Shown here piece by piece: positions 43,488 through 52,054 of a DNA stretch of 64,000 nucleotides. The notes beneath the pieces are model-generated. The model was given only the letters and a program-made list of their open reading frames with translations, had not been told where the DNA came from and ran no database searches. The first letter of the stretch is position 1, and each line of letters opens with the position of its first letter. The DNA lies in assembly GCA_044507625.1 (NCBI GenBank), contig JBIQJE010000004.1:248001-312000 (forward strand), in the 5' to 3' direction. Both the position numbers and the translations under genes were made by a program. This stretch comes from Hyphomicrobium_A sp044507625 (GTDB lineage Bacteria > Pseudomonadota > Alphaproteobacteria > Rhizobiales > Hyphomicrobiaceae).

Positions 43488-43641
43488 ACTGAACGGTGTT
43501 CGATGTGCGCCTTTCAGCGACACGCCATCGCGGCCGGTTTGCTGCCGGCTGACGATGGAATGTAAGCTAGCGGGTGCGAATGGGGGGACTTCGCGGCACC
43601 GGTGTCAAGGAGCTGCGGCTCCGTCACATGAGGATAAGCCC

Positions 43642-44022
43642 ATGCCCCTGCGCGTCCAATCCGCCCGCCATCAGCATTCCAGCCGCAAGCCGGCCTCACG
43701 GCCCCGCCGCACCGGCACGAAGGCGCTCGCCGTTTCCGATTCCGTGCTGCGCGGCGAGCTGCCCCGCTCGATGCTCGACAGCCAGCTCGAGTTGCTGGGG
43801 ACCATGTTGGCGTGGTCTCCGGCGCGGCTTCTCGTGCATCAGCAGGCGGCGTTCTGGAAAGGGGTTGCGGAAGAGGCGTTTCCATCGGCGGTGGCGACCG
43901 AGCGGGCGCGGCCGGCCAAGCACAAGGCGAGGCGCGCATCGGCCAAATCCCGTACCAATGGCGCCGGCAAAGGCGGACGCAAGGGAACAGCGCACGGCGC
44001 GGCCGCAGCGCGCAGAAAGTAA
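43642..44022 (+). CDS. Small protein with phasin-like helix and highly basic tail
   Basis: 126 residues from the ATG at 43642, preceded by GAGGATAA. A basic N-terminal segment (RKPASRPRRTGTK) leads to a central helix (about 44-80, LDSQLELLGTMLAWSPARL then LVHQQAAFWKGVAEEAF) that resembles the phasin type of PHA-granule protein. The last 40 residues are almost only Lys, Arg, Ala, Gly and Ser, like histone-H1-type or PhaF tails that bind DNA. A granule-to-nucleoid role is a guess from composition. It could also be a plain DNA-binding protein. Confidence 0.6.
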   Translation: MPLRVQSARHQHSSRKPASRPRRTGTKALAVSDSVLRGELPRSMLDSQLELLGTMLAWSPARLLVHQQAAFWKGVAEEAFPSAVATERARPAKHKARRASAKSRTNGAGKGGRKGTAHGAAAARRK

Positions 44023-44082
44023 AACGGCTTCCTTGCGTTCCTGATCGCGGGAGGCGCTGCGCAAGTGCCGATGGACGGGGTT

Positions 44083-44505
44083 TCAGTTGCCCGATGTCGG
44101 CTTCACGCTGTCGGCATCGATCAGCACGTCCTCGGCATGCCACATGGTGTGGGCGCCATAGAGGGTGCCCTCGACCGAAACGCGTGACCCGACTGGCAAA
44201 TCACCGTTGGCTGCCTCGCCTGCGATCTGGATGCGGCGGACCGTGCTCTCCTCGCTCTGCGGCTGCTCTTCGGCCTCGTCGACGGGGATCTCCACGCAAA
44301 GCGGGGCATCGAGCTCGAGATAGACGTAGCGGAACGGGCCTTGGGCCTCGTGCTCGCCTTTGCCTTCCTTGAGGATGCCGCTCAGCTTTGCCGGCGCATC
44401 GAGCCGTACCCGTTCTCCGCTTTCGCAGGCGAGGGCCGACTGCGGGGCGATGGCCATAAAGATAAGGAGGGCGACGCCATAGGCCGTGCGCCTGACTTTC
44501 GGCAT
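44083..44505 (-). CDS. Secreted DUF4431-like protein
   Basis: 140 residues. The start at 44505 follows GGAGCACA. A signal peptide covers about residues 1-26 (ending SALA). The C-terminal half (SVEGTLYGAHTMWHAEDVLIDADSV) resembles the DUF4431 pattern, a small beta domain in the periplasm with no known function; one cysteine follows the cleavage site and another is in LCVEIPV. It stands alone, divergent from fabD, with 176 bases between. Confidence 0.65.
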   Translation of the reverse strand: MPKVRRTAYGVALLIFMAIAPQSALACESGERVRLDAPAKLSGILKEGKGEHEAQGPFRYVYLELDAPLCVEIPVDEAEEQPQSEESTVRRIQIAGEAANGDLPVGSRVSVEGTLYGAHTMWHAEDVLIDADSVKPTSGN

Positions 44506-44680
44506 GGTCTGTGCTCCGACGTTCCCGCCATCCATATCACGGCAAAACGGGCATCGTCCCCGTTTCGCTGAGCTGGCCACTGCCGACACCGGCGCGCCAT
44601 TGGCTCGCTTGACAGCGGCGCTCGGGCCGTGCTCTTGCCACCCGAAATTCCGCCGCCGCTAGAGCAGACGAAATCTCCAG

Positions 44681-45628
44681 ATGACGATCGCATTCGTATT
44701 TCCCGGGCAGGGCAGCCAGGAAGTCGGCATGGGCCGCGAGCTGGCCCAGACCTATGCCAGCGCCCGCGAAGTCTTCGAGGAGGTCGATTCGGCCCTCGGG
44801 CAGAACCTCTCGCAGATCATGTGGGAGGGCCCCAAGGAAACCCTGACGCTCACCGAGAACGCGCAGCCGGCGCTGATGGCGGTTTCGATGGCGGTGATGC
44901 GGGTTCTGGAGCGGGAGCATGGTCTCAAGCTGGCCGACCGCGTGCGCTTCGTGGCCGGTCATTCGCTGGGCGAATATTCCGCCCTTGCTGCCGCGGGTGC
45001 GTTCTCGCTCGCTGATACGGCGAAGCTGTTGAAATTGCGCGGTCAGGCGATGCAGGCCGCCGTGCCGGTCGGGCAGGGTGCCATGAGCGCGCTGCTGGGC
45101 GTCGGTATCGACGTTGCGCGCAAAGTCGCCGAGGAAGCCGCCCAGGGCGAGGTTTGCCAGGTCGCCAACGACAACGAGCCGACGCAGGTGGTGCTATCGG
45201 GCGCGAAGACCGCCCTCGACCGCGTGCCGGAAATCGGCAAGGCGCACGGCGTTCGCCGCGCGGTGCCGCTGCCGGTGTCCGCGCCTTTCCATTGCGCGCT
45301 GATGCAGCCGGCGGCCGAAGCGATGGCGGAAGCGCTCGCAAAGGTTCAGGTGAATGCGCCGGCCGTGCCCGTCGTCGCCAACGTGCTCGCTGCTGCGATC
45401 TCCGATCCGGAAGAAATCAAGAAGCGCCTCGTCGAGCAGGTGACGGGAACCGTGCGCTGGCGCGAATGCGTCGGCTACATGACCGCCAACGGCGTCACCG
45501 ACATCTATGAAATCGGCACCGGCAAAGTGCTTGCGGGGCTTGCAAAGCGCATCGAAAACTCGCTCAACGCCATCAGCGTCGGCACGCCCGCCGACATCGA
45601 TGCAGCGCTTGCGCGTCTCAACCCCTAG
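44681..45628 (+). CDS. fabD: Malonyl-CoA:ACP transacylase
   Basis: 315 residues. The serine nucleophile S95 is in GHSLGEYS, the histidine partner H205 in SAPFHCALM, and the N-terminal FPGQGSQ motif is intact. It loads malonyl groups on ACP for fatty-acid synthesis. The fabG start follows 11 bases after the stop. First gene of the fab run. Confidence 0.97.
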   Translation: MTIAFVFPGQGSQEVGMGRELAQTYASAREVFEEVDSALGQNLSQIMWEGPKETLTLTENAQPALMAVSMAVMRVLEREHGLKLADRVRFVAGHSLGEYSALAAAGAFSLADTAKLLKLRGQAMQAAVPVGQGAMSALLGVGIDVARKVAEEAAQGEVCQVANDNEPTQVVLSGAKTALDRVPEIGKAHGVRRAVPLPVSAPFHCALMQPAAEAMAEALAKVQVNAPAVPVVANVLAAAISDPEEIKKRLVEQVTGTVRWRECVGYMTANGVTDIYEIGTGKVLAGLAKRIENSLNAISVGTPADIDAALARLNP

Positions 45629-45638
45629 GGGATCCACT

Positions 45639-46382
45639 ATGTTCGATCTTACCGGCAAAACCGCTCTCGTCACCGGCGCCACCGGGGGCATCGGCGGAGC
45701 CACCGCCCGCGCGCTCCATGGGCAGGGTGCCACCGTCGCCGTATCGGGACGGCAGGTTGAAAAGCTCGAAGAGCTTGCTGCCTCGCTCGGCGATCGCGTT
45801 CACGTGCTGCCGTGCGATCTCGGCAACCGCGAGCAGGTCGGCAAGCTGATCGAGCAGGCCGTCGGGGCGCTGGGCCGTCTCGATATCCTCGTGAACAACG
45901 CGGGTCTCACGCGCGACAACCTCTTCATGGTGATGAAGGACGAGCAGTGGGACGAGGTGATCGCCGTCAACCTCACTTCCACGTTCATGCTTTGCCGCGC
46001 CGCAGCGCGGGCCATGCTCCGCGCCAAGCCGAACTTCGGGCGGATCATCAACATCGCCTCGGTGTCAGGCGTGTTTGGCAATCCCGGCCAGGGCAATTAC
46101 GCAGCATCCAAGGCCGGCATGATCGGCATGACCAAGTCGCTCGCCCGCGAGGTCGCCCCGCGCGGTATCACCGCCAACTGCATCGCCCCGGGCTTCATCA
46201 GCACCCCGATGACGGCGGCACTGAACGAGAAACAGACTGATGAGATCGCCAAGATGATCCCTCAGCAGCGCTTCGGCGCCCCCGAAGAGGTGGCCGCCGG
46301 CGTCGTTTACCTCGCCAGCAACGAGGCCGGCTACATCACGGGCCAGACCTTGCACATCAACGGTGGAATGGCGATGGTCTAG
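45639..46382 (+). CDS. fabG: 3-oxoacyl-ACP reductase
   Basis: 247 residues, start 45639. SDR fold with TGATGGIGG at 12-20, NNAG near 89, and catalytic Ser-Tyr-Lys in NIASVSG and NYAASKAG (near 151-155). It reduces beta-ketoacyl-ACP with NADPH. A reading frame from 45507 overlaps fabD but has no start evidence. acpP follows after 342 bases. Confidence 0.97.
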   Translation: MFDLTGKTALVTGATGGIGGATARALHGQGATVAVSGRQVEKLEELAASLGDRVHVLPCDLGNREQVGKLIEQAVGALGRLDILVNNAGLTRDNLFMVMKDEQWDEVIAVNLTSTFMLCRAAARAMLRAKPNFGRIINIASVSGVFGNPGQGNYAASKAGMIGMTKSLAREVAPRGITANCIAPGFISTPMTAALNEKQTDEIAKMIPQQRFGAPEEVAAGVVYLASNEAGYITGQTLHINGGMAMV

Positions 46383-46724
46383 GGCCATGGCCGATTTCTA
46401 TCGAAGGGCGCTAACGGGCCGTGTATCCGGGGGAATTTGGTCGCAACCGACAGGACCGTTAGCACCTGCGGGCCGCTGGCCAAGCTCAGGGAAGTGTGTT
46501 AACGAGCCGAACGGTTTTTCGACCCTCGGCGCGTCCGCGCGAGTAAACGAAGGGCCGAAGTCCGACCGGCGCACGGAGTGCGAACAAGTGGGAAAGCCGC
46601 GTCGTTTCGATACCCATCGGCGGCGGGCGCCTCTATAGAGATATGGGGCCCGCAGCCGGTTACGGGTAAGTCCAACAAGCCAAATTTACGAACTGCTAAA
46701 AGCAAACCGACGCGAGGGAAGACG
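46383..46724. other. 342-base gap between fabG and acpP
   Basis: It should contain the acpP promoter. A TATAGA near 46634 is a possible -10, but no -35 lies at the right distance. GCGAAC and CGTT 17 bases apart resemble an EcfG site with one -35 mismatch (near 46580-46606); I do not call it. No gene or RNA recognised. Confidence 0.4.
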
Positions 46725-46967
46725 ATGAGCGATGTCGCTGAGCGCGTGAAGAAGATTGTCGTGGAGCATCTTGGCGTGGAGGCCGAAAAGGTCACCGAGA
46801 ATGCCAGCTTCATCGACGACCTGGGCGCTGACAGTCTGGACACTGTAGAGCTCGTGATGGCATTCGAAGAGGAGTTCGGCTGCGAAATCCCGGACGATGC
46901 AGCCGAGCACATTCTGACCGTTGGCGATGCGGTCAAGTTCCTCGAGAAGAACGCCTCCGCCGCCTAA
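46725..46967 (+). CDS. acpP: Acyl carrier protein
   Basis: 80 residues, start 46725 after GAGGGAAG. The 4'-phosphopantetheine serine is S37 in GADSLDTVEL, and the fold is strongly acidic throughout. It carries the growing acyl chain between FabD, FabF, FabG and others. The frame from 46578 is longer but lacks a ribosome-binding site. Followed by a hairpin and then fabF. Confidence 0.98.
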   Translation: MSDVAERVKKIVVEHLGVEAEKVTENASFIDDLGADSLDTVELVMAFEEEFGCEIPDDAAEHILTVGDAVKFLEKNASAA

Positions 46968-46978
46968 ACTTTTTGTCG

Positions 46979-47008
46979 GCTCCCGTTTCGCTCCGGCGAT
47001 ACGGGAGC
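46979..47008. other. Hairpin between acpP and fabF
   Basis: 8-bp stem GCTCCCGT (46979-46986) / ACGGGAGC (47001-47008), 12 bases after the acpP stop, without a T run. It may protect the abundant acpP mRNA end or reduce read-through. Confidence 0.5.
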
Positions 47009-47047
47009 GGCAACACCGCGGTGCTTGCGCGAGGCTGTCCAAGCACC

Positions 47048-47072
47048 TCGAGGCTTGACTTCGAGGCTTGAC
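47048..47072. repeat. Tandem 12-base direct repeat before fabF
   Basis: TCGAGGCTTGAC occurs at 47048-47059 and again at 47061-47072, one base apart. Each copy holds a TTGAC, so two overlapping -35-like boxes arise, but no good -10 follows. A recent slippage duplication or a regulator site are both possible. Confidence 0.5.
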
Positions 47073-47123
47073 CGGACCGCAAGCTTTCGCGCCGGCCATT
47101 AATTCCCGCTTCGAAGGATCAGG

Positions 47124-48386
47124 ATGCGTCGCGTCGTCATTACAGGACTTGGCATCGTCTCCCCCGTCGGCTGCGGGGTCGAGGCGTCGTGGAAGGCACT
47201 GCTGGCTGGCGCCAATGGCGCCCGACGCATCGAGGAATTTCAAGTCGATGATCTGACCTGTCAGATCGCCTGCTTCATTCCCCGCGGCGCCAAGGAAGAC
47301 GGCAAGTTCAATCCCGACGATTGGATGGAGCCCAAGGAGCAGCGCAAGGTCGACGACTTCATCGTCTACGCGATGGCGGCGGCCGAGCAGGCTCTGGCGG
47401 ATTCCGGCTTCGTTGCCGATACGGAAGACAAGCAGGAGCGGGCCGGCGTTCTGATCGGTTCCGGCATCGGCGGCCTTTCGGGCATTGCGGACACCTCGAT
47501 TCTCCTGAAGGAGAAGGGCCCGCGCCGGGTGTCGCCGTTCTTCATCCCGGGCCGCCTTATCAATCTCGCCTCCGGCTACGTGTCCATCCGGCACAAGCTG
47601 AAGGGTCCCAACCACGCCGTCGTCACCGCGTGCTCGACGGGCGCGCACGCCATCGGCGATGCGAGCCGCATCGTCGCCTTGGGCGATGCCGACATCATGG
47701 TGGCCGGCGGAAGCGAATCTCCCATCTGCCGCATCGCGGTCGCGGGCTTTGCCGCCTGCCGCGCACTCTCAACCGGCTTCAATGACCGGCCGACGGCGGC
47801 CTCGCGGCCCTATGACAGGGATCGCGACGGCTTCGTCATGGGCGAGGGCGCGGGCATCGTCGTGCTCGAGGAGCTGGAGCACGCCAAGGCGCGCGGCGCC
47901 AAGATCTATGCCGAGGTCATCGGCTACGGCATGTCGGGCGATGCCTATCACATCACAGCCCCCGCCGAGAACGGCGATGGCGCCTACCGGTGCATGCGTG
48001 CCGCACTGAAGCGGGCCGACATCGAGGTCAGCGATATCGACTACGTCAACGCGCATGGCACCTCGACGCCCATGGGCGACGAGATCGAGCTCGGTGCGGT
48101 CGAGCGCCTGTTCGGAAATGCGGCGGGCAAGCTTGCGATGTCGTCGACCAAGTCGGCGACGGGCCACCTGCTCGGGGCGGCGGGCGCGATCGAGGCGATC
48201 TTCTCCACCCTCGCCATCCGGGACAACATCGCGCCGCCGACGCTCAATCTCGACAACCCGTCGGTCGAGACGGCGATCGACCTGGTGCCGCATACGGCGA
48301 AGAAGCGCGAAATCAACACCGTGCTGTCGAACTCGTTCGGGTTCGGGGGTACGAACGCTTCGCTCATTCTGCGCCGGCTGGACTAG
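47124..48386 (+). CDS. fabF: 3-oxoacyl-ACP synthase II
   Basis: 420 residues. The catalytic cysteine C170 is in VVTACSTGAH and the two histidines are in VNAHGTSTPMGD and SATGHLLGAAG; GFGGTNASL closes the active site. It elongates acyl-ACP by condensation with malonyl-ACP. The gene follows acpP in the usual order. The next gene, mltG, begins 157 bases downstream. Confidence 0.97.
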   Translation: MRRVVITGLGIVSPVGCGVEASWKALLAGANGARRIEEFQVDDLTCQIACFIPRGAKEDGKFNPDDWMEPKEQRKVDDFIVYAMAAAEQALADSGFVADTEDKQERAGVLIGSGIGGLSGIADTSILLKEKGPRRVSPFFIPGRLINLASGYVSIRHKLKGPNHAVVTACSTGAHAIGDASRIVALGDADIMVAGGSESPICRIAVAGFAACRALSTGFNDRPTAASRPYDRDRDGFVMGEGAGIVVLEELEHAKARGAKIYAEVIGYGMSGDAYHITAPAENGDGAYRCMRAALKRADIEVSDIDYVNAHGTSTPMGDEIELGAVERLFGNAAGKLAMSSTKSATGHLLGAAGAIEAIFSTLAIRDNIAPPTLNLDNPSVETAIDLVPHTAKKREINTVLSNSFGFGGTNASLILRRLD

Positions 48387-48543
48387 GTTCGGCGTAGATT
48401 CGGCTCCGCTGAGGTAGTATCGCCACGGCGCCCGAACCGGGGACGGGTAACGTTTTCCTCTCGCGCTTTTGCCATAATTCGCTCTAGGTTCAGGGCGGTA
48501 TTAACTGCGATGCCGTCATGGAATGGCGTAGCCGGAGCGCACC

Positions 48544-49872
48544 TTGAGCACCCTGCCTCCACCAAGGCACGAGCCGACTTTACGCCGTGGCGCTAATCGT
48601 CCGCGCTCGCCCGCCGAGATGCTGGAGCCGTCGCGGCCGCCCGGTCCGCCGCGCGGGGCCCTGCCCCCGCATGCCTCACGCCGCGGCTCTGTCGCCGTGC
48701 GCATCCTGAGCGGCGCCTTCACGCTGCTCCTCTTCATGATGCTCGCGGCCGGCGGAATGCTGGCGCTGCTCTATCATCAATTCGAAGCGCCGGGTCCGCT
48801 GGTCCAATCCCGCGTCGTTACCATTCCGCGTGGAGAAGGCCGCATCGAGATCGCAACGCGGCTCGAAAAGGAAGGGGCGATCTCCAACCGGTGGGCGTTC
48901 ATCGCCAATTACCTGCTGCGCAATGCCATCGGTCCCAAGCAGACCGAGCTGAAGGCGGGCGACTACGAGATCAAGAAGCACGCGAGCATGGCCGAGATCA
49001 TGGAGACGCTCGCGCTCGGCCGCGGCGTGCTCTCCAAGATCACCATTCCCGAGGGGTGGACGAGCCTGCAGATCGTGCAGCGGCTGCGCGAGGAGGAGGA
49101 GCTCGCCGGCGAGGTCACCGAGATACCGCCCGAAGGCTCGCTCCTGCCCGACACCTATCGCTATTCGAAGGGCATGGATCGCCGCGAGCTGCTGGAGCGC
49201 ATGCAGAGCGAAATGCAGCGCTTCCTCGCCGCTGCGTGGGAGCGCCGTCAGCCGAGCCTGCCGATTGCGACGCCGGAGGAGGCGCTGGTATTCGCATCGA
49301 TCGTCGAGAAGGAGACGGGGCGGGCCGACGAGCGCGGCCGCGTCGCCTCCGTCTTCATGAACCGGCTGCGCAAGGGAATGCGCCTGCAATCCGATCCGAC
49401 GGTGATCTATGGGATCGTCGGCGGGCAAGGCAGCCTCGGACGCTCCATCACGCGGGCCGATCTCGACCAGAAGACCGCACACAACACTTATCAGATCGGC
49501 GGGCTGCCTCCGACGCCGATCTGCAACCCGGGCCGTTCGGCTATCGAAGCGAGCCTCGATCCGCCGAAAACGAACGACCTCTATTTCGTCGCCGATGGCA
49601 CCGGAGGACATACGTTCTCCGACAGCCTCAAGAACCACAACGCCGCGGTGAGCGTCTGGCGCAAGGTGGAGCGTGAGCGCAAGAAGGATACGGCGGAGGC
49701 GTCGAATGCAGCGGCGGGCGGCGCCGCGGACGCGGGGGACGATGCCATCCCCACCACCGGCTCGGAAGGCAACGGGGAGATGCGCGTCATCAATTCCACG
49801 GCGCCGGCAAAGGCCGCGGGCGCTACGGCGGGCGCTTCGATTCCGCTGCCGGTGCGCAAGCCACGGCATTGA
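48544..49872 (+). CDS. mltG: Endolytic murein transglycosylase MltG
   Basis: 442 residues. A Pro/Arg-rich cytoplasmic leader (1-50) precedes one membrane span at about 53-77, then a LysM-like domain and the YceG/MltG catalytic domain with E255 in SIVEKET, equivalent to the catalytic glutamate of E. coli MltG. The C-terminal 60 residues are Ala/Gly/Pro-rich and probably disordered. It cuts nascent glycan strands and sets their length. It follows the fab genes and precedes yicC-gmk, a known Hyphomicrobiales order. Confidence 0.93.
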   Translation: MSTLPPPRHEPTLRRGANRPRSPAEMLEPSRPPGPPRGALPPHASRRGSVAVRILSGAFTLLLFMMLAAGGMLALLYHQFEAPGPLVQSRVVTIPRGEGRIEIATRLEKEGAISNRWAFIANYLLRNAIGPKQTELKAGDYEIKKHASMAEIMETLALGRGVLSKITIPEGWTSLQIVQRLREEEELAGEVTEIPPEGSLLPDTYRYSKGMDRRELLERMQSEMQRFLAAAWERRQPSLPIATPEEALVFASIVEKETGRADERGRVASVFMNRLRKGMRLQSDPTVIYGIVGGQGSLGRSITRADLDQKTAHNTYQIGGLPPTPICNPGRSAIEASLDPPKTNDLYFVADGTGGHTFSDSLKNHNAAVSVWRKVERERKKDTAEASNAAAGGAADAGDDAIPTTGSEGNGEMRVINSTAPAKAAGATAGASIPLPVRKPRH

Positions 49873-50088
49873 TAGGTTGGGACCGCAGCGTGGCGCGGTC
49901 CGCAATTGCCGCGCGCAACGGGCCCGCCCGCCATTGCCGTGACGCGCCACTACAATCGCTGGGCTTTTGAATAAGCAATCGCAGCGGACGCCCGGCGTGT
50001 TTGTGCAGCCTGTTGCCTCGCCCGGCCCTCGCAAGCACGATCGCCTTTCGCTGCATCGCGACGCGGTGCTCGGCGTTTGCTTAGTCCG

Positions 50089-50150
50089 GAAGCACGCGCT
50101 ACCCACCGTGCTTCTTATCGGAAAACCGGTTCCCACTTTTCCGGAAGCAC
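50089..50150. repeat. REP-like palindromic element with two alternative hairpins
   Basis: GAAGCACG (50089-50096) can pair with CGTGCTTC (50107-50114); the same GTGCTTC (50108-50114) can instead pair with GAAGCAC (50144-50150), the second stem holding the inner arms CGGAAAA and TTTTCCG. Elements containing GGAAAACCGGTTCCCACTTT are common between genes in Hyphomicrobiales. It lies in the 335-base gap between mltG and yicC, in which I see no gene. Confidence 0.6.
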
Positions 50151-50207
50151 TCTAGATTTTGACATGCGTTGGGCGCCCCGGCGCTCACCCAGCCCAACGG
50201 AGCGGCA

Positions 50208-51095
50208 ATGACGATCAAGAGCATGACCGGCTTTGCGCGCGCGGAAGGCGCATTCGCGGGTACGAGCTGGCATTGGGAGATCCGCAGCGTCAACGGACGT
50301 GGCCTCGACGTGCGTCTGCGTCTGCCGTCAGGTTTCGAGCCGCTCGAGCCGAAGATACGCGAGGCGATTGCGCGGCATCTGACCCGCGGAAGCGTCAACG
50401 TCAGCCTTTCGTGCGAGAGCGCAACCGAAACCCACGAGCTGCGCCTCAACGAGCGCGCGCTGGCGCAGGTGCTGCTGGCCGCCGACCGTATCCGCGACCT
50501 GACGAATGCCGAGCCGGCGCGGGTCGATACACTCATCGCCATCAAGGGCGTACTCGACGTCGTCGAAGCACAGGAGGACCCCGAGCAGACGGCAGCACGC
50601 GCCGATGCGCTGCTCGCCTCTCTGGAGACCGCGCTGGCCGCACTCGTTGCTTCCCGCGCCGCGGAGGGCGCGCGCCTTTCCTCGACGCTCGCTGCGCAAC
50701 TCGACGAGATTGAGCGCCTGGTCGAAACGGTGCGCGTAGCGCCGGGGAGGTCACCGGAAGCCATTGCCGCGCGCCTCAGGGAGCAGGTGGCGCGTCTCAT
50801 GGAGACGGGCGCCAGCTTCGACCCGGCGCGGCTCCACCAGGAAGCGGTTCTGCTTGCAACGCGCGCCGATGTGGAAGAAGAGCTGCAGCGCCTAAATTCG
50901 CATATCGGTGCCGCGCGCGAGCTCCTTGCCGACAACGCCGCCGTGGGGCGTAAGCTCGATTTCCTCACGCAGGAATTCAACCGCGAGGCCAACACGCTGT
51001 GCTCGAAGGCGAACGACATCGAAATCTCCCGCGCCGGTCTCGCGCTGAAATCGATCATCGACCAGCTGCGCGAGCAGGTGCAGAACATCGAATAA
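50208..51095 (+). CDS. yicC: YicC family protein (DUF1732)
   Basis: 295 residues, start 50208 after GGAGCGG. The N-terminus MTIKSMTGFARAEG and the C-terminus FLTQEFNREANTLCSKANDIEISR are the family hallmarks. YicC proteins are endoribonucleases linked to small-RNA turnover. It lies directly before gmk (43 bases), the usual pairing. Frames starting at 50159 and 50169 are shadows or lack a start signal. Confidence 0.93.
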   Translation: MTIKSMTGFARAEGAFAGTSWHWEIRSVNGRGLDVRLRLPSGFEPLEPKIREAIARHLTRGSVNVSLSCESATETHELRLNERALAQVLLAADRIRDLTNAEPARVDTLIAIKGVLDVVEAQEDPEQTAARADALLASLETALAALVASRAAEGARLSSTLAAQLDEIERLVETVRVAPGRSPEAIAARLREQVARLMETGASFDPARLHQEAVLLATRADVEEELQRLNSHIGAARELLADNAAVGRKLDFLTQEFNREANTLCSKANDIEISRAGLALKSIIDQLREQVQNIE

Positions 51096-51138
51096 CGGGA
51101 AGCGAAAGGCGAGCGGCGCAACCGCCAGCGGATGGGAT

Positions 51139-51780
51139 ATGTCAGACAGCTCAACGATAGAGCGGCGCGGGCTGCTTCTTGTTCTTTCCTCCCCATCGGG
51201 CGCGGGCAAGACGACGCTCGCGCGGCACCTGATGGAGACCGATCCCGGCATCTCGATGTCGGTATCAGTGACGACGCGGCGTCCACGCCCCGGCGAGGTC
51301 GACGGTAAGGACTACACATTCGTTGACGAGCCGGCGTTCAAGCGCATGGCTGACGCGGGTGAGCTGCTGGAATGGGCCCGCGTGTTCGACAACTACTACG
51401 GCACGCCGCGTGCGCCCGTGGAGGCGGCCATTGCCCAAGGCCGTGACATCCTGTTCGACATCGACTGGCAGGGGGCACAGCAGCTCTCCGAGAAGATGAA
51501 GCACGACGTGGTGCGCGTGTTCATCCTGCCGCCGTCCGTCTCCTCGCTGGAGCAGCGGTTGCGCGCGCGGGCGCAGGACCCGGACGAAGTGGTGCGCCGG
51601 CGCATGGACGAAGCGGCGGCCGAGATCAGCCACTGGCCGGAATACGACTACGTCATCGTCAACACCGATCTCAAGAAATCGATGCACGGCCTTGGCGCCA
51701 TTCTCGCCGCGGAGCGGCTGCGACGCGACCGCCTCAATGGGCTCACCGCGTTCGTGCGCGACATGCAAAGCCAGCTCTAA
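51139..51780 (+). CDS. gmk: Guanylate kinase
   Basis: 213 residues. P-loop SSPSGAGKTT at 17-26, the GMP-binding SVSVTTRRPRPGEVDGKDY near 37-55 and DIDWQGAQQL near 104. It converts GMP to GDP. It follows yicC closely and a weak hairpin follows the stop. Confidence 0.96.
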   Translation: MSDSSTIERRGLLLVLSSPSGAGKTTLARHLMETDPGISMSVSVTTRRPRPGEVDGKDYTFVDEPAFKRMADAGELLEWARVFDNYYGTPRAPVEAAIAQGRDILFDIDWQGAQQLSEKMKHDVVRVFILPPSVSSLEQRLRARAQDPDEVVRRRMDEAAAEISHWPEYDYVIVNTDLKKSMHGLGAILAAERLRRDRLNGLTAFVRDMQSQL

Positions 51781-52054
51781 AGCGCCGGCGCAGGCGCTGC
51801 GTAAGTTCAGGGCGGCGCTTCCGGGGCCGATTGCCGCGCCGTGCAGGGCCGGCGGCGGCGCGCTCCGGACAACGTGCTCCATCGCCCCGGCCGCCTAAGA
51901 TCGCCGTGTCTCGTGCTTTCGCGGGAGTTAGGAGGAGTTGCGTCATACGGGCGCCCACGGATGGGGCGTATACCCTGTTGCGGCTCGATAAAGACACAGG
52001 CGCGCCTACCCGCTAAGAAGCACGACCCGGAATATCAGCCCCCGGAATCCCCGT

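Noticed and set aside
43035..43523. 162-codon minus-strand frame upstream of rpsF
   Set aside because: Ser/Arg-rich and covers the rpsF promoter; the 59-codon frame in another phase has a matching promoter and better composition.
46580..46606. Fourth EcfG-like site before acpP
   Set aside because: The -35 is CGAAC instead of GGAAC and the distance to the acpP start is about 120 bases; not strong enough.
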